From NCBI GenBank assembly GCA_003483745.1, contig DMYD01000054.1, forward strand, positions 78,279 to 111,669: 33,391 nucleotides of DNA, written 5' to 3'. This DNA comes from Roseburia sp. GTDB taxonomy: Bacteria; Bacillota; Clostridia; Lachnospirales; Lachnospiraceae. Within the stretch, counting starts at the first letter, position 1; the number at the start of each line of letters is the position of its first letter. Position numbers and translations under genes: made by a program. Positions 7,885 to 17,829 of this stretch are shown here, in pieces. The notes below the pieces were generated by a model that was given only the letters and a program-made list of their open reading frames with translations, made no database searches and was not told the DNA's origin.

Positions 7885-9291
7885 ATGGGAAAAAAGAAAA
7901 AAGAACTTGGTTTCGACAGTGACGGCGCAAGAAAAGTCATGCGAAAAAGAGACTATATGGCAGATATGTCAGGTCAGTTGGCACTTGGACTTATGGCAAA
8001 TGTAGTCGGTCAGCTTACATACTTCTATACAGACAAGGTGGGTCTTGCTGTTGGCGGTGTCGGTATTATGATGGCAATCGCTAAAGTTATTGATGCACTT
8101 ACTGATATCTGGTTTGGAAATATAATCGAGCATTCAAAAGGCGGAAACAGTAAATTTTACAAATGGATGTTCCGCATGATGATTCCAGCGGCAGTAATTA
8201 CATTTTTGATGTTTACAGTGCCGAAAGGTCAGACAATCGGAATGATTTATGTACTTGTGACTAATGTATTGTTGACAGCCGTAATTTATACGATGATTGC
8301 AACACCGTTTGGTGCAGTTATGGTTGTGCGTACCAACAGCCAGGTAGAACGAAGCAATATGGGTATCTTCCGTGCAGTAGGAAACTATGGGGCAGGGATG
8401 ATCATTGCGATTATTATTATTCCTGTTACTAATATGTTAGGTGGAACACAGAGTGCATGGATTAAATTTGGAGCGGTTTTAGCGTTAATTGTTCTTTTGC
8501 TGCTTGCAATTTGTTATAACAACGGACGCAAGGCAAAGTATTCAGAAGATACAGAAACGCTAAATGAAGTAGAGGAGGAAGAGGCAGTTCCGTTTAAAGA
8601 TGCGATTAAAATGCTTTTTGGAAACAAATACTGGGTGATTGTTCTTTTATTCAATATTATTACGAATGTTACAAATGCGATTGCAGCGGCATCCGGAACT
8701 TATTACTGTAAATGGATCTTCGGAAATGATAATCTGGTGGCTATAACAGGTACCGCAGGGTTTGCGGCAACTATACTTGGATTTGTGCTTGCGAAGCCAA
8801 TCATTTCTAAACTCGGAATTAAGAAAACGGTTTACTTTGGGGTGTTAGGTCAGGCAATTACCTGTGCGGCCAGATGTGTCGTTCCGGCGAATTTCATGGC
8901 ATATACGGTGACGTCCTTAATCGGAGGTTTAGTACAGATTCCGCTGATGTGCTTATATGGAGTGCTTCTTGCAATGGCTGTCGATTATAATGAATGGAAA
9001 TACGACAAGAAGCTGGTAGCAGTATCTTCAGGAGCAATCGGATTTGGAAGTAAAGTAGGCGGCGGACTGGGAAGCATTATTTTATCAGCCTTTCTTGCAA
9101 TCGGAGCCTATGATGCTACATTGGAAGTTGCAACTACTTCTATGAGATATGCAATTTACGGGTTCTCAAATTATCTGCCGTTAGTGATGAATTTGCTGAT
9201 GTTCTTTGTATTTACAAAGTTTGATTTGGAAGAGAAGCTTCCAAACATGAGAGCGGAAGTTGAAGCACGTAGAACGGGTCAGAATAACTAA
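7885..9291 (+). CDS. GPH-family glycoside:cation symporter (MelB-like)
   Basis: A 468-residue integral membrane protein of the glycoside-pentoside-hexuronide family in the major facilitator superfamily, with about 12 hydrophobic segments. Family marks include the N-terminal KRDYMADMSGQLALGLM start, DALTDIWFGNIIE (the conserved Asp-x-x-Asp region of helix II and its loop) and the central loop TNSQVERSNMGIFRAVGN. A hydrophilic mid-loop (residues about 212-240) separates the two halves. It would import a glycoside with Na+ or H+. Its ATG follows GAGAGG and lies 24 bp after the GH-A gene. It is the only transporter in the operon, which implies a short oligosaccharide substrate. Confidence 0.94.
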   Translation: MGKKKKELGFDSDGARKVMRKRDYMADMSGQLALGLMANVVGQLTYFYTDKVGLAVGGVGIMMAIAKVIDALTDIWFGNIIEHSKGGNSKFYKWMFRMMIPAAVITFLMFTVPKGQTIGMIYVLVTNVLLTAVIYTMIATPFGAVMVVRTNSQVERSNMGIFRAVGNYGAGMIIAIIIIPVTNMLGGTQSAWIKFGAVLALIVLLLLAICYNNGRKAKYSEDTETLNEVEEEEAVPFKDAIKMLFGNKYWVIVLLFNIITNVTNAIAAASGTYYCKWIFGNDNLVAITGTAGFAATILGFVLAKPIISKLGIKKTVYFGVLGQAITCAARCVVPANFMAYTVTSLIGGLVQIPLMCLYGVLLAMAVDYNEWKYDKKLVAVSSGAIGFGSKVGGGLGSIILSAFLAIGAYDATLEVATTSMRYAIYGFSNYLPLVMNLLMFFVFTKFDLEEKLPNMRAEVEARRTGQNN

Positions 9292-9378
9292 ATAAAAATA
9301 TATCAGGTATGGAGCCGGCCATTTATGACTGGCTTCATGCTATATCAGAAATTAAATGGAAAGTGGAGAGATGATAAA

Positions 9379-11796
9379 ATGAGCGACAAATATCAGAATA
9401 CAGAATTGATACCGGAGGAAAGGGCGGCATATCTTTTAGAGGAACTGAGTCTGGATGAAAAAGTGGCTCAGTTGAACTGTGTTTTTCCATTTGACAAGGC
9501 GAGTTATGATTTTGCCGGAATCAATGAACAGACAAAGCATGGAATCGGACAGGTAAGTACGCTGGAAATGCGGAGAATGGAAAGTCTGGATGAAGTGGTC
9601 CAGTGGCAGAGAAAGGTGCAGAGAATCGTTATGGAAAACAGTCCGCACCGTATTCCGGCAATTTTTCATATGGAAGGACTCTGTGGAGCGTTTATTCAGG
9701 ATTCCACAAGCTTTCCTTCCGGAATTGGCAGGGGTGCCGGATGGAATCCAAAGTTGGAGGAGAAAATTGCAGAAATTGTAAGCCGTCAGGAAGCAGCTTG
9801 TGGTATTACGCATGTCTTTGCCCCTGTGCTTGATATTTCCAGAGATTCCAGAATGGGACGACAGGGAGAAACGTATGGAGAGGATCCGGTTCTTACAGCC
9901 AGCCTGGGATCAGCCTATACAAAAGGGTGCCAGAAATATGAGACAGCAGGACGCAGAACAGAAAGTGTAGCCAAGCATTTTCTGGCATTTCATAATTCAG
10001 CAGCCGGTATTCATGGAGCCAATAGTGATACACCGGAACGTTTGCTGGAAGAAATCTATGGAAAGCCATTTCAGGCAGCCATTACAGAAGCAGGTTTAAG
10101 AGGAATTATGCCCTGCTATTGCCTGATCAATGGAGAGCCGGCTTCCGCATCGCATCATCTTTTGACAGAACTGCTGAGAGAAGAGATGGGGTTTGACGGA
10201 CTTTGCGTCAGTGATTATGGTGCCATCAATAATGCATTTATGTTTCAGGGAATCGGGGAAACCAAAGAGGAAACAGGGTTGTTGTGCCTGGAGGCGGGAA
10301 TGGATATGGAGCTGCCGAGTGTTGAGGGCTATGGGGAAGCATTTAAAAATCTTTTTGCGTCAGGCAGGGCAGATATGGACATTCTGGATCGGGCTGTAAA
10401 AAGAGTCCTGACGGCAAAGTTTCGTATGGGGCTGTTTGAACATCCTTTTGCTTTGGAAGGAGAAGAGCTTCGCAGAGTTTTTATGAATAAGACAGATAAA
10501 GAAATTTCCCTGCAGTCTGCAAAAGAATCTATGGTACTGATTAAAAATAATGGTGTGCTTCCGATTCAAAAATCCGTAAAAAAGATTGCACTGATCGGAC
10601 CTCACGCAGACAGTCCGAGAAAGTTTTTCGGAGGATATACGCATATGTGTATGATGGAATCTACCTATGCAATTGCCAACTCGATTGCAGGGGTCAGTGG
10701 AAGTGAAAATGTGGACAACAGAGAAATCGTGACTGTTCCGGGAACCAATATTCAGTCAGATGAGACGCCGGAATTTGATGTGATTCTGAAACGTCAGAAA
10801 CCGGACTGCCGAAGTATATTGGAGGAACTGAAAGCTCAGATGCCAGATGCAGAGATTCGTTATGCTTATGGATACCCGATTGCAGGAGCGGATCAATCCG
10901 GTTTTGCCCGGGCGCTTGAAATTGCAGAGGATGCCGATATTGTGATTCTTACTTTGGGAGGAAAGCACGGGACCTGTTCTATGTCCTCCATGGGAGAGGG
11001 TGTGGATGCGACAAATATCAATCTTCCGGAATGCCAGGATGCATTTATCAGGAAGGCAGCAAAGCTTGGAAAACCGCTGATCGGAGTTCATTTTGACGGA
11101 CGCCCTATATCCAGTGATGCGGCGGATGCACATCTGGATGCGATACTGGAGGCATGGAATCCATCCGAGATGGGGGCAGAGGCAGTTGTGAGCATTCTGC
11201 TTGGCAGATATAATCCGGGAGGAAAAATGCCGGTAACGACAGCCTATACTTCCGGTCAGATTCCAATTTATTACAATCACCCGCATAATTCCGCATGGCA
11301 TCAGACCGGAAGCATCGGCTTTTTGAATTATGTGGATATGCCGCATACACCGAGGTATTATTTCGGACATGGTTTGTCTTATACAAAATTCGAATACAGC
11401 AATCTGCAGTTATCCAAGGATTGCATTATGCCGGCAGAAAGTATTCAAATTCAGTGTGATGTGGAAAATACAGGAGAATACAAGGGAGATGAAGTCGTTC
11501 AGCTTTATCTGAAGGATATTCATGCAAGCATGGCAAGACCGGTCAGGGAACTGGCGGGATTTAAGAGAATTACGCTAGTGCCGGGAGAAAAGAAAAAAGT
11601 AATCTTTGAGATAAAAGCATCACAGCTTGCATTTCTGGATAGAAGGATGAAATGGAAGATTGAGAAAGGAACCATTGAGGCAGAAATAGGAGGCTCTTCA
11701 GAGGATATCAGGCTGAGAGGCGCTTTTGAGATTGCAGAAAATGGATGGGTTGCCGGAAGAAACAGAGCGTTTTATGCAGATGTGACAGTGGAGTAA
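9379..11796 (+). CDS. GH3 glycosidase, normal domain order (beta-glucosidase/beta-xylosidase type)
   Basis: An 805-residue cytoplasmic glycoside hydrolase family 3 enzyme. The N-terminal TIM barrel holds GRQGETYGEDP, VAKHFLAFHNSAAGIHG and the nucleophile D279 in LCVSDYGAI. The alpha/beta sandwich domain follows (ESMVLIKNNGVLPI, then IVILTLGGKHGTCS), then a fibronectin-III-like C-terminus (YYFGHGLSYTKFEYSNL onward). The frame opens at 9325, but the ATG at 9379 has GGAGAG at 9365-9370 and begins the conserved part, so it is preferred. It should release a terminal beta-linked sugar from the imported oligosaccharide. Whether glucose or xylose is preferred cannot be told from sequence. It is tightly followed by a second, permuted GH3. 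Confidence 0.93.
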   Translation: MSDKYQNTELIPEERAAYLLEELSLDEKVAQLNCVFPFDKASYDFAGINEQTKHGIGQVSTLEMRRMESLDEVVQWQRKVQRIVMENSPHRIPAIFHMEGLCGAFIQDSTSFPSGIGRGAGWNPKLEEKIAEIVSRQEAACGITHVFAPVLDISRDSRMGRQGETYGEDPVLTASLGSAYTKGCQKYETAGRRTESVAKHFLAFHNSAAGIHGANSDTPERLLEEIYGKPFQAAITEAGLRGIMPCYCLINGEPASASHHLLTELLREEMGFDGLCVSDYGAINNAFMFQGIGETKEETGLLCLEAGMDMELPSVEGYGEAFKNLFASGRADMDILDRAVKRVLTAKFRMGLFEHPFALEGEELRRVFMNKTDKEISLQSAKESMVLIKNNGVLPIQKSVKKIALIGPHADSPRKFFGGYTHMCMMESTYAIANSIAGVSGSENVDNREIVTVPGTNIQSDETPEFDVILKRQKPDCRSILEELKAQMPDAEIRYAYGYPIAGADQSGFARALEIAEDADIVILTLGGKHGTCSMSSMGEGVDATNINLPECQDAFIRKAAKLGKPLIGVHFDGRPISSDAADAHLDAILEAWNPSEMGAEAVVSILLGRYNPGGKMPVTTAYTSGQIPIYYNHPHNSAWHQTGSIGFLNYVDMPHTPRYYFGHGLSYTKFEYSNLQLSKDCIMPAESIQIQCDVENTGEYKGDEVVQLYLKDIHASMARPVRELAGFKRITLVPGEKKKVIFEIKASQLAFLDRRMKWKIEKGTIEAEIGGSSEDIRLRGAFEIAENGWVAGRNRAFYADVTVE

Positions 11797-11801
11797 AGAG
11801 A

Positions 11802-14291
11802 ATGGTTAAGAATAGAAAATTGCTTGCAGAGCAGCTGGTGGAAGAATCGGTTGTTCTGCTGAAAAATGAGAATCAGCTTCTTCCACTTCAGGAAGGACAG
11901 ACAGTTGCTGTGTTCGGACGATCAGCACTTGTGACCTATGTTTCCGGAAATGGTTCCGGAGCGGCAAGAGGGGCAGAAAGCAGTAATATCATCATAGAAC
12001 TTGAGAAAGCAGGAATCTCTGTATGTGAGGAGTTAAAACAGTACTATCTGCAGCAGCGGGAAGCGGAAGCAGCGAATCCACAGGAAGAATTCGATTTTTC
12101 CCAGATGAAGGAGGCAGTAAACAGCGGCCTGATGTATGAGATATTTGGAACGTACCATGCGCCGGTTCCGGAGTATCCGATTCCGGAATGTCTGCTGACT
12201 AATGTGAGAGACAGGACAAACACCGCAATTCTTGTGCTAGGAAGAAATGCAGGCGGAGAGGAATGTGACAGAAGATTGGAAGGAGATTATTATCTTACCG
12301 AAGAAGAAAAGAAGCTGGTCAGCCAGGTGTGCGAAAACCTCCCGGAAGTCATTGTAATCCTTAATGTAAATGGACTTATTGACCTGGAATGGACAACAAA
12401 GTATGCTTCCGTAAAAAGTATTCTGTTCCTTGGTCTTCCGGGAGAGGGTGGTGCAAAGGCTGTTGCAGAAATCATTAAAGGTAATGTTTCCCCTTCCGGA
12501 AAGCTGGCATTTACAATTGCACACCGGTATGAGGATTATCCTTCTGCAAAGCATTTTTCATGGGACAAGGAGAAGGAAGAGCATATTCTGACTTATGAGG
12601 ATTATGGACTGGATGCGGAAGAAAACGGGAGCTTCGGTTTCCGAAAAAGCCCGGTGACCGTATATCAGGAGGATATCTATAACGGATACCGGTATTTCAG
12701 TTCTTTTAGGAAAGAGGTACTGTTTCCATTCGGACATGGGCTTTCCTACACAAAATTTGCATTAGATGCGGCCGCTGTTTCAAAAGAAGAAGACGGGATA
12801 ACTATAATAATTGATGTGAAGAATGTCGGACTCTGTGCAGGCAGGGAAGTCGTGCAAATCTATGTTTCTATGTCGGACGGAAAAACAGAAAAAGCAGAGA
12901 GAGAATTAAAGGGATTTGCCAAGACAGAAGTTTTGAAACCGGGAGAGAAAACCAGTGTGTCAATTCATATACCATGGGGCGGGCTTTCGTGTTATGAGGA
13001 AAAATCTTCCGTATGGCTGATTGAGAAGGGACACTATAAGCTCAGAATGGGAACGTCCTCGGAAGAGACCGTCTGCATCTGTGAGTTAGAGGTTTCGGAG
13101 GACATTATATACAGCATTTGTCGTTCAGCGCTCGGGTTGAAAGCATGTAATGAGGGGAAAATCGTGTTTTTAAAGAAAAATCCCCTGGAAAACCAGGGGA
13201 ATCTGAGTGATGCATGCGGCGGAGTCTGTGAAGAAAATCCAATGTATAAACTAACGCTTTCAGGAATTGATGTCAAACCGGAGAAAAGAGAGGCGGGGCA
13301 TGGAAAGCAGGCAGGAGATTTTTCGGATTTCACAGAGGAACAGCTTGCGGCACTTCTCGTAGGCTTCGGTCCCGGAATTCCCTTTGCAGGGCTTCTGGAT
13401 ACAGCGTTTCCGGAGACCATCTGTGACAAAGAAGGAAAGCCTTTGACCTGCAATGATCATCCGGCAGGGCATAATGGATATGTGTCACCAGCAATCAAAG
13501 ATAAAGGAATCCATTCTGTTTTCTATATGGATGGACCTGCCGGAATCGGGAGAACTGCGTGGCCGACGGAAATGCTGCTGGCATGTGCGTTTAATAAAGA
13601 GGCGTGGTACAGATTTGGAGATGCAGTGGGTGCAGAGTGTGAGGAAGCACAGGTTGACGTGTGGCTCGCACCTGCAGTAAATCTTCACCGAAATCCGTTG
13701 TGTGGTAGAAACTTTGAGTATTTTTCAGAAGATCCTTTTCTTACAGGAGTGTGTGCCTGCGCAATTACAAAAGGTGTACAGGAAAATCATCAGGTACTGG
13801 TGTGTCCAAAGCATTTCGCAGTTAATGAGCAGGAAACCTACCGCAGGGGAAACGCAAAGAAACAGTATGACGCAGTGGATTCTGTAATTACGGAACGGGC
13901 AGCCCGGGAACTGTATCTGAAGCCATTTGAAATGCTGGTGAAAAAAGCCGATGTACGCTGTATTATGACTTCTTTTAACAAAATTAATGGGATGTTCGCA
14001 GGCGGAAACAGTGACCTGTGCAACCAGATTCTGCGGGAAGAATGGGGATATGAAGGATTTCTGGTGACTGACTGGGGGGATATGGATATTGTGGTGGATG
14101 GCGCGGATGCAGTTGCGGCCGGAAATGATGTTGTCATGCCCGGCGGGCCGCCGGTGATTAACCAGATCCTGAACGGATACCGGGAAGGGCGAGTGACACG
14201 CAGGCAGCTGGAGACAGCGGCGAGTCATCTGCTGCGGGTAATCAAGAGTTTGAAAGGAAGAAATGGAAAGAATGGAAAAGAAAATATATGA
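11802..14291 (+). CDS. GH3 glycosidase with swapped domain order
   Basis: An 829-residue GH3 enzyme whose domains are in reverse order. The sandwich domain comes first (EESVVLLKNENQLLPL at the start, then ILVLGRNAGGE), then the FnIII-like part (FPFGHGLSYTKFALD near residue 320). The TIM barrel comes last, with NLHRNPLCGRNFEYFSEDP, VCPKHFAVNEQE and the nucleophile D757 in GFLVTDWGDMD. This order is known from some ruminal beta-glucosidases (Butyrivibrio, Ruminococcus). The ATG at 11802 is five bases after the previous stop, with GGAG of the preceding gene's last codons as ribosome binding site, so translation is probably coupled. The barrel is complete, so it should be active on beta-glucosides or a similar substrate. 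Confidence 0.93.
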   Translation: MVKNRKLLAEQLVEESVVLLKNENQLLPLQEGQTVAVFGRSALVTYVSGNGSGAARGAESSNIIIELEKAGISVCEELKQYYLQQREAEAANPQEEFDFSQMKEAVNSGLMYEIFGTYHAPVPEYPIPECLLTNVRDRTNTAILVLGRNAGGEECDRRLEGDYYLTEEEKKLVSQVCENLPEVIVILNVNGLIDLEWTTKYASVKSILFLGLPGEGGAKAVAEIIKGNVSPSGKLAFTIAHRYEDYPSAKHFSWDKEKEEHILTYEDYGLDAEENGSFGFRKSPVTVYQEDIYNGYRYFSSFRKEVLFPFGHGLSYTKFALDAAAVSKEEDGITIIIDVKNVGLCAGREVVQIYVSMSDGKTEKAERELKGFAKTEVLKPGEKTSVSIHIPWGGLSCYEEKSSVWLIEKGHYKLRMGTSSEETVCICELEVSEDIIYSICRSALGLKACNEGKIVFLKKNPLENQGNLSDACGGVCEENPMYKLTLSGIDVKPEKREAGHGKQAGDFSDFTEEQLAALLVGFGPGIPFAGLLDTAFPETICDKEGKPLTCNDHPAGHNGYVSPAIKDKGIHSVFYMDGPAGIGRTAWPTEMLLACAFNKEAWYRFGDAVGAECEEAQVDVWLAPAVNLHRNPLCGRNFEYFSEDPFLTGVCACAITKGVQENHQVLVCPKHFAVNEQETYRRGNAKKQYDAVDSVITERAARELYLKPFEMLVKKADVRCIMTSFNKINGMFAGGNSDLCNQILREEWGYEGFLVTDWGDMDIVVDGADAVAAGNDVVMPGGPPVINQILNGYREGRVTRRQLETAASHLLRVIKSLKGRNGKNGKENI

Positions 14292-16578
14292 ATTTACAAA
14301 CGACGGCAATTCCTGTGTGATTTATGATGCAAAGCCGCCAAGATACTGGTTTAACTATTTGTGGAATGAAAACGGCTACTGTGCGCAGGTTTCCCAGAAC
14401 GGGCATGGGCGCAGCTATTACCTGAATGAAAGAGCAGATATGTGCATGATCAATAACAATGATGCAAGATATTTCTATATCCGGGATGATGAAACGAATA
14501 AAAGCTGGAATATCGGTGCGGCACCGCTGAATGAACAGGTAGAAAGCTATCAGTGTGAGCACAGTATCGGATTTTCCAGACTTCAGTCCGAGTGTCAGGG
14601 GATAGAAAGCTCCTGGAGAATTTTCGTGCCGCAGACCGGATTCCAGGAAGTGTGGACGTTTCGACTCAGGAACAAGAGTGACAGAGCCCGTATGCTCAGT
14701 ACATTTTCAGCGGTAACTTTTGAACTGGAGGGGTTCTCATATCCCCGCTATTATGAAATGTACCGCTGTCTGGAAACTTCCTTTGACAGGAAATTGAATG
14801 GTATATACTGTGCGTCTTCTCATCCGTTTGCACCGCATAAACGGTATAATGCGTATCTGGCATCCTCCGATTCGGTGTATGCTTATGATGGGGATTTGGC
14901 CAGATTTTGTGGAGCGGCAGGCTCTGTCACGAAGTTGGATGCTTCTGCTTATGCACTGTTTCAGAGACCGGATGTAGTAGTAAATGGCGGTGACTGTACG
15001 AATTCTGAGGCGGCACTGTTTATTCTTGGCGGTGTGCTGCAGCATAAGTTCATACTGAAACCGGGCGAGACAAAGGAAATCCGGATGGTTTTCGGCGTCA
15101 GTGAATCTCTGGACGAGGCAAGAGCGACAGCTAAAATGTATGCGGATGCTAAGCGTACGGAAAGTGCCTGTAAGGAGACCGTGGAATATAATCTGGACAA
15201 ATACAGTTCCCTGTCCGTCACCACACCGGACAGCAAAATCAATCATATTATGAACCAGTGGCTAAAGAAGCAGATAGATTGCTGTATTGTTGGAAAAAAG
15301 GGCGTGCGGGATAATCTGCAGATTGCAGTGGCACTTCTGAATTATCGTCAGGAGAAGGCCAGGGAGGAGATTCTGGAATGTCTGCGCCATCAGTTTCGGG
15401 ATGGTCATGCCGTATTGACCTGGTATCCGTATGATGATACCAGGTATTCAGACCAGCCGTTCTGGATTATCTGGGCTGTGTGTGAACTTATCAAGGAAAC
15501 GGGAGATTACACGATTCTGCAAAAGAAGATTGAGTGGCAGGATGGCGGTGCTGCGGCCGTAGTGGAGCACTTAAAAGCAGCCGCAGACTGTCTGATCCGG
15601 GATAAGGGAAGAAATGGGCTGAGTCGGATTTATTTTGCAGACTGGAATGATGCGCTGAATATCACAACCGATCCGGAAGCGGAATCAGTCATGCTTTCGC
15701 ATCAGTTCTGTCTTGCTTTCAGAGAACTGAAGCTGCTTATGGAAAAAATCGGGGAGACTGATTATGCAGAATTTCTGAAAAAAGAATATGATACCATGAG
15801 AAAGACTATTAATGAGAAAGCCTGGGATGGCGAGTGGTATATGCGGGCACTCAGTAAAGAGGAAAATATTGGTTCCAGAACAAGTGAAGGCAGTAAAATC
15901 TATCTGAACGCCCAGACCTGGGCAGTTCTGGGAGACGTGGCAGATGAAGAGAAACTCCCGAAGCTTCTGGCTGCGGTTGACAGTATGGAACATGATTTCG
16001 GTTTTCCTCTGAATATGCCGCCGTATGAGAAATATTCTCCGAATGTTGGACGGATGTCGGGAATGCTGCCGGGGCTGTTTGAAAACGGCGGAGTATATTG
16101 CCATGCAACGGGATTTAAGATCCTTATGGACTGCAAACTCGGCAGAGCTGAAAAAGCACTTTGTACTCTGAAAAAAATCATGCCGGACAGTGAAAAGAAT
16201 CCGTCTACGCAATCCGGCGCCGAGCCGTATGTATTTACAAACTGCTATTCCACACATCCGAAATATTACGGCAAATCTTACTGGTCCTGGACAACCGGAA
16301 CCTCTGCATGGTGCATGAAGGGACTGTATGAAGGCATTATGGGGGTAAAACGCGGATATGACGGGCTGGAAATTACCCCATGTTTTCCGAAAGAATGGGA
16401 ACGTGCTGAGATGACGAGACATTTCCGAAACGCAGAGTATCATATTGTAATTGAGAATCCGCAGTGCCGGAAGGCTGTCACATCCGTAATTATTGCGGAC
16501 GGAACACAGATAAAAGGAAACAGGATTCCGGATTTTGCAGACAATAAAAAGCATGAAATAAAGGTTATCCTTCAATAA
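14263..16578 (+). CDS. GH94 family phosphorylase (short form)
   Basis: A 771-residue glycoside phosphorylase. GH94 marks are the N-terminal beta-sandwich (RYFYIRDDETNKSWNIG), GVRDNLQ in the barrel, ADWNDALN with acidic residues D460 and D463, KIYLNAQTWAVLGD, GGVYCHATGFK, and the end SWTTGTSAWCMKGLYEGI plus GYDGLEITPCFP. The family splits beta-glycosides with phosphate to a sugar 1-phosphate, saving one ATP. Length fits cellobionate- or cellobiose-type members better than the much longer beta-1,2-oligoglucan enzymes, but the substrate is not readable. The start overlaps the GH3 end by 29 bp; an ATG at 14272 is nearly as good. It is the last gene of the operon, so it probably finishes the disaccharide. 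Confidence 0.92.
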   Translation: MERMEKKIYEFTNDGNSCVIYDAKPPRYWFNYLWNENGYCAQVSQNGHGRSYYLNERADMCMINNNDARYFYIRDDETNKSWNIGAAPLNEQVESYQCEHSIGFSRLQSECQGIESSWRIFVPQTGFQEVWTFRLRNKSDRARMLSTFSAVTFELEGFSYPRYYEMYRCLETSFDRKLNGIYCASSHPFAPHKRYNAYLASSDSVYAYDGDLARFCGAAGSVTKLDASAYALFQRPDVVVNGGDCTNSEAALFILGGVLQHKFILKPGETKEIRMVFGVSESLDEARATAKMYADAKRTESACKETVEYNLDKYSSLSVTTPDSKINHIMNQWLKKQIDCCIVGKKGVRDNLQIAVALLNYRQEKAREEILECLRHQFRDGHAVLTWYPYDDTRYSDQPFWIIWAVCELIKETGDYTILQKKIEWQDGGAAAVVEHLKAAADCLIRDKGRNGLSRIYFADWNDALNITTDPEAESVMLSHQFCLAFRELKLLMEKIGETDYAEFLKKEYDTMRKTINEKAWDGEWYMRALSKEENIGSRTSEGSKIYLNAQTWAVLGDVADEEKLPKLLAAVDSMEHDFGFPLNMPPYEKYSPNVGRMSGMLPGLFENGGVYCHATGFKILMDCKLGRAEKALCTLKKIMPDSEKNPSTQSGAEPYVFTNCYSTHPKYYGKSYWSWTTGTSAWCMKGLYEGIMGVKRGYDGLEITPCFPKEWERAEMTRHFRNAEYHIVIENPQCRKAVTSVIIADGTQIKGNRIPDFADNKKHEIKVILQ

Positions 16579-16685
16579 AAATTATTAGCACACGCTACTG
16601 ATAAGCGTTGATGTAGGGGGAAATGGCTTGGAATGGGACAGAAAATCAGTGCCTGTTTTTTCTCTCATTCATGACTTAACCTTAC

Positions 16686-16754
16686 GGACTTCAAAAGATA
16701 GATGCGTTAACACCAACGATGTATGAAAAGAAACTTGATTATTATCGCAGTTGA
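16686..16754 (+). mobile_element. Possible transposase C-terminal scrap
   Basis: In the 172-bp gap after GH94, a 22-codon frame ending in TGA reads GLQKIDALTPTMYEKKLDYY, recalling the LTPxxY ending of IS3-like transposases. It sits exactly where the GH127 gene is cut off. The match is short and the family is not established. The rest of the gap (16579-16685) holds no gene; weak hairpins at about 16592-16608 and 16637-16660 (the latter before TTTTTT) might end the operon. Confidence 0.25.
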
Positions 16755-17821
16755 GTATGACTAAGTCTATATATAATATTGTAAAGAAAAGAAGGTACAT
16801 CACTGGCGGTATCGGTTCTACGGTGGAAGGCGAGGCATTTACGATCGACTATGATCTGCCAAACGATATGGCGTATGCGGAGACCTGTGCTTCGATCGGT
16901 ATGATCTTTTTTGCAAAGAGAATGTTAGAAATCAGACCGCTTGGAATCTATGCAGATATCATGGAGCGGGAATTTTACAATGGAACCATCAGCGGGATCC
17001 AGTTGGACGGAAAACAGTTTTTCTATGTCAATCCGCTTGAGGTCAATCCGGGAACCTCCGGCACGATCTTTGGTTACAAACATGTATTGCCGACCCGTCC
17101 GGGCTGGTATGCGTGCGCATGCTGTCCGTCAAACCTGGTTCGTCTTGTGACTTCACTTGGAACCTATGCGTGGAGCGAGAGTGAGACGACACGCTACTCC
17201 CATCTGTTTTTGGGACAGACAGCCGATTTTGAAAAAGCGGTTATCACGGTAGACAGCAGCTATCCGTGGGAGGGAAAAGTAACCTATCAGGTAAAGGCGA
17301 AGACAAAAGAGGCATTTGAACTGGCAATCCACATCCCGTCCCATATCCGCATGGATATGCTTTGTGTGACAGTCAATGGAGAAAAGACAGATGCAGCATC
17401 CTGCATGAAAGATGGCTATCTTTATCTGAACCGGAACTGGGGAGAAAATGATGTGGTTGCACTTACATTTGATCTTCCGGTGCAGAAAATCTATGCAAAC
17501 ACAAACGTGCGTGAAGATGAAGGCTGTGTCGCTCTGATGCGAGGTCCGGTTGTTTACTGTTTTGAGGGAGTTGACAATGGCGAATGTATCCAGGCACTTC
17601 GGATTCCAAGAGAGATCAAATCGGAGATAGAACTTTGCAGGGAAGGTGTATTAGAAGGAAATGTACTGATCCACCTGCCGGGATACCGGATGGAGAGCAG
17701 TGATGCACTTTACTCCGAGGAACGCCCGAAGCGGACAGATGTGACGCTGACCGCAATTCCTTATTATGCGTGGGCTAACCGGGGAGAAAACCAGATGCGT
17801 GTCTGGATGCCGGAGGAGTGA
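16751..17821 (+). pseudogene. GH127 beta-L-arabinofuranosidase, N-terminal half missing
   Basis: This 356-codon frame matches only the second half of a GH127 enzyme (family length about 640-660). It starts at about the IYNIVKKRRYITGGIGS strand. The metal/catalytic set of the family is still there: E28 in VEGEAF (acid/base), E44 and C46 in AETCAS, and C122, C124, C125 in ACACCPSN, where one cysteine is the nucleophile in characterised members. The C-terminal beta domains are complete. The first half of the (alpha/alpha)6 barrel is gone, and the only start codons (TTG 16751, ATG 16757) have no clear ribosome binding site. It is probably a remnant; the breakpoint adjoins a possible transposase scrap. 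Confidence 0.85.
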
Positions 17822-17829
17822 TCTTGCCG

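Noticed and set aside
10756..11370. 204-codon open frame on the minus strand inside the first GH3 gene
   Set aside because: It lies wholly opposite a well-conserved GH3 coding region, has no ribosome binding site, and its translation is rich in Ile, Cys and Arg with no recognisable domain.
15685..16575. 296-codon minus-strand open frame inside the GH94 gene
   Set aside because: It is a shadow of the GH94 codon pattern. The opposite strand carries all GH94 motifs, and this frame has no family features.
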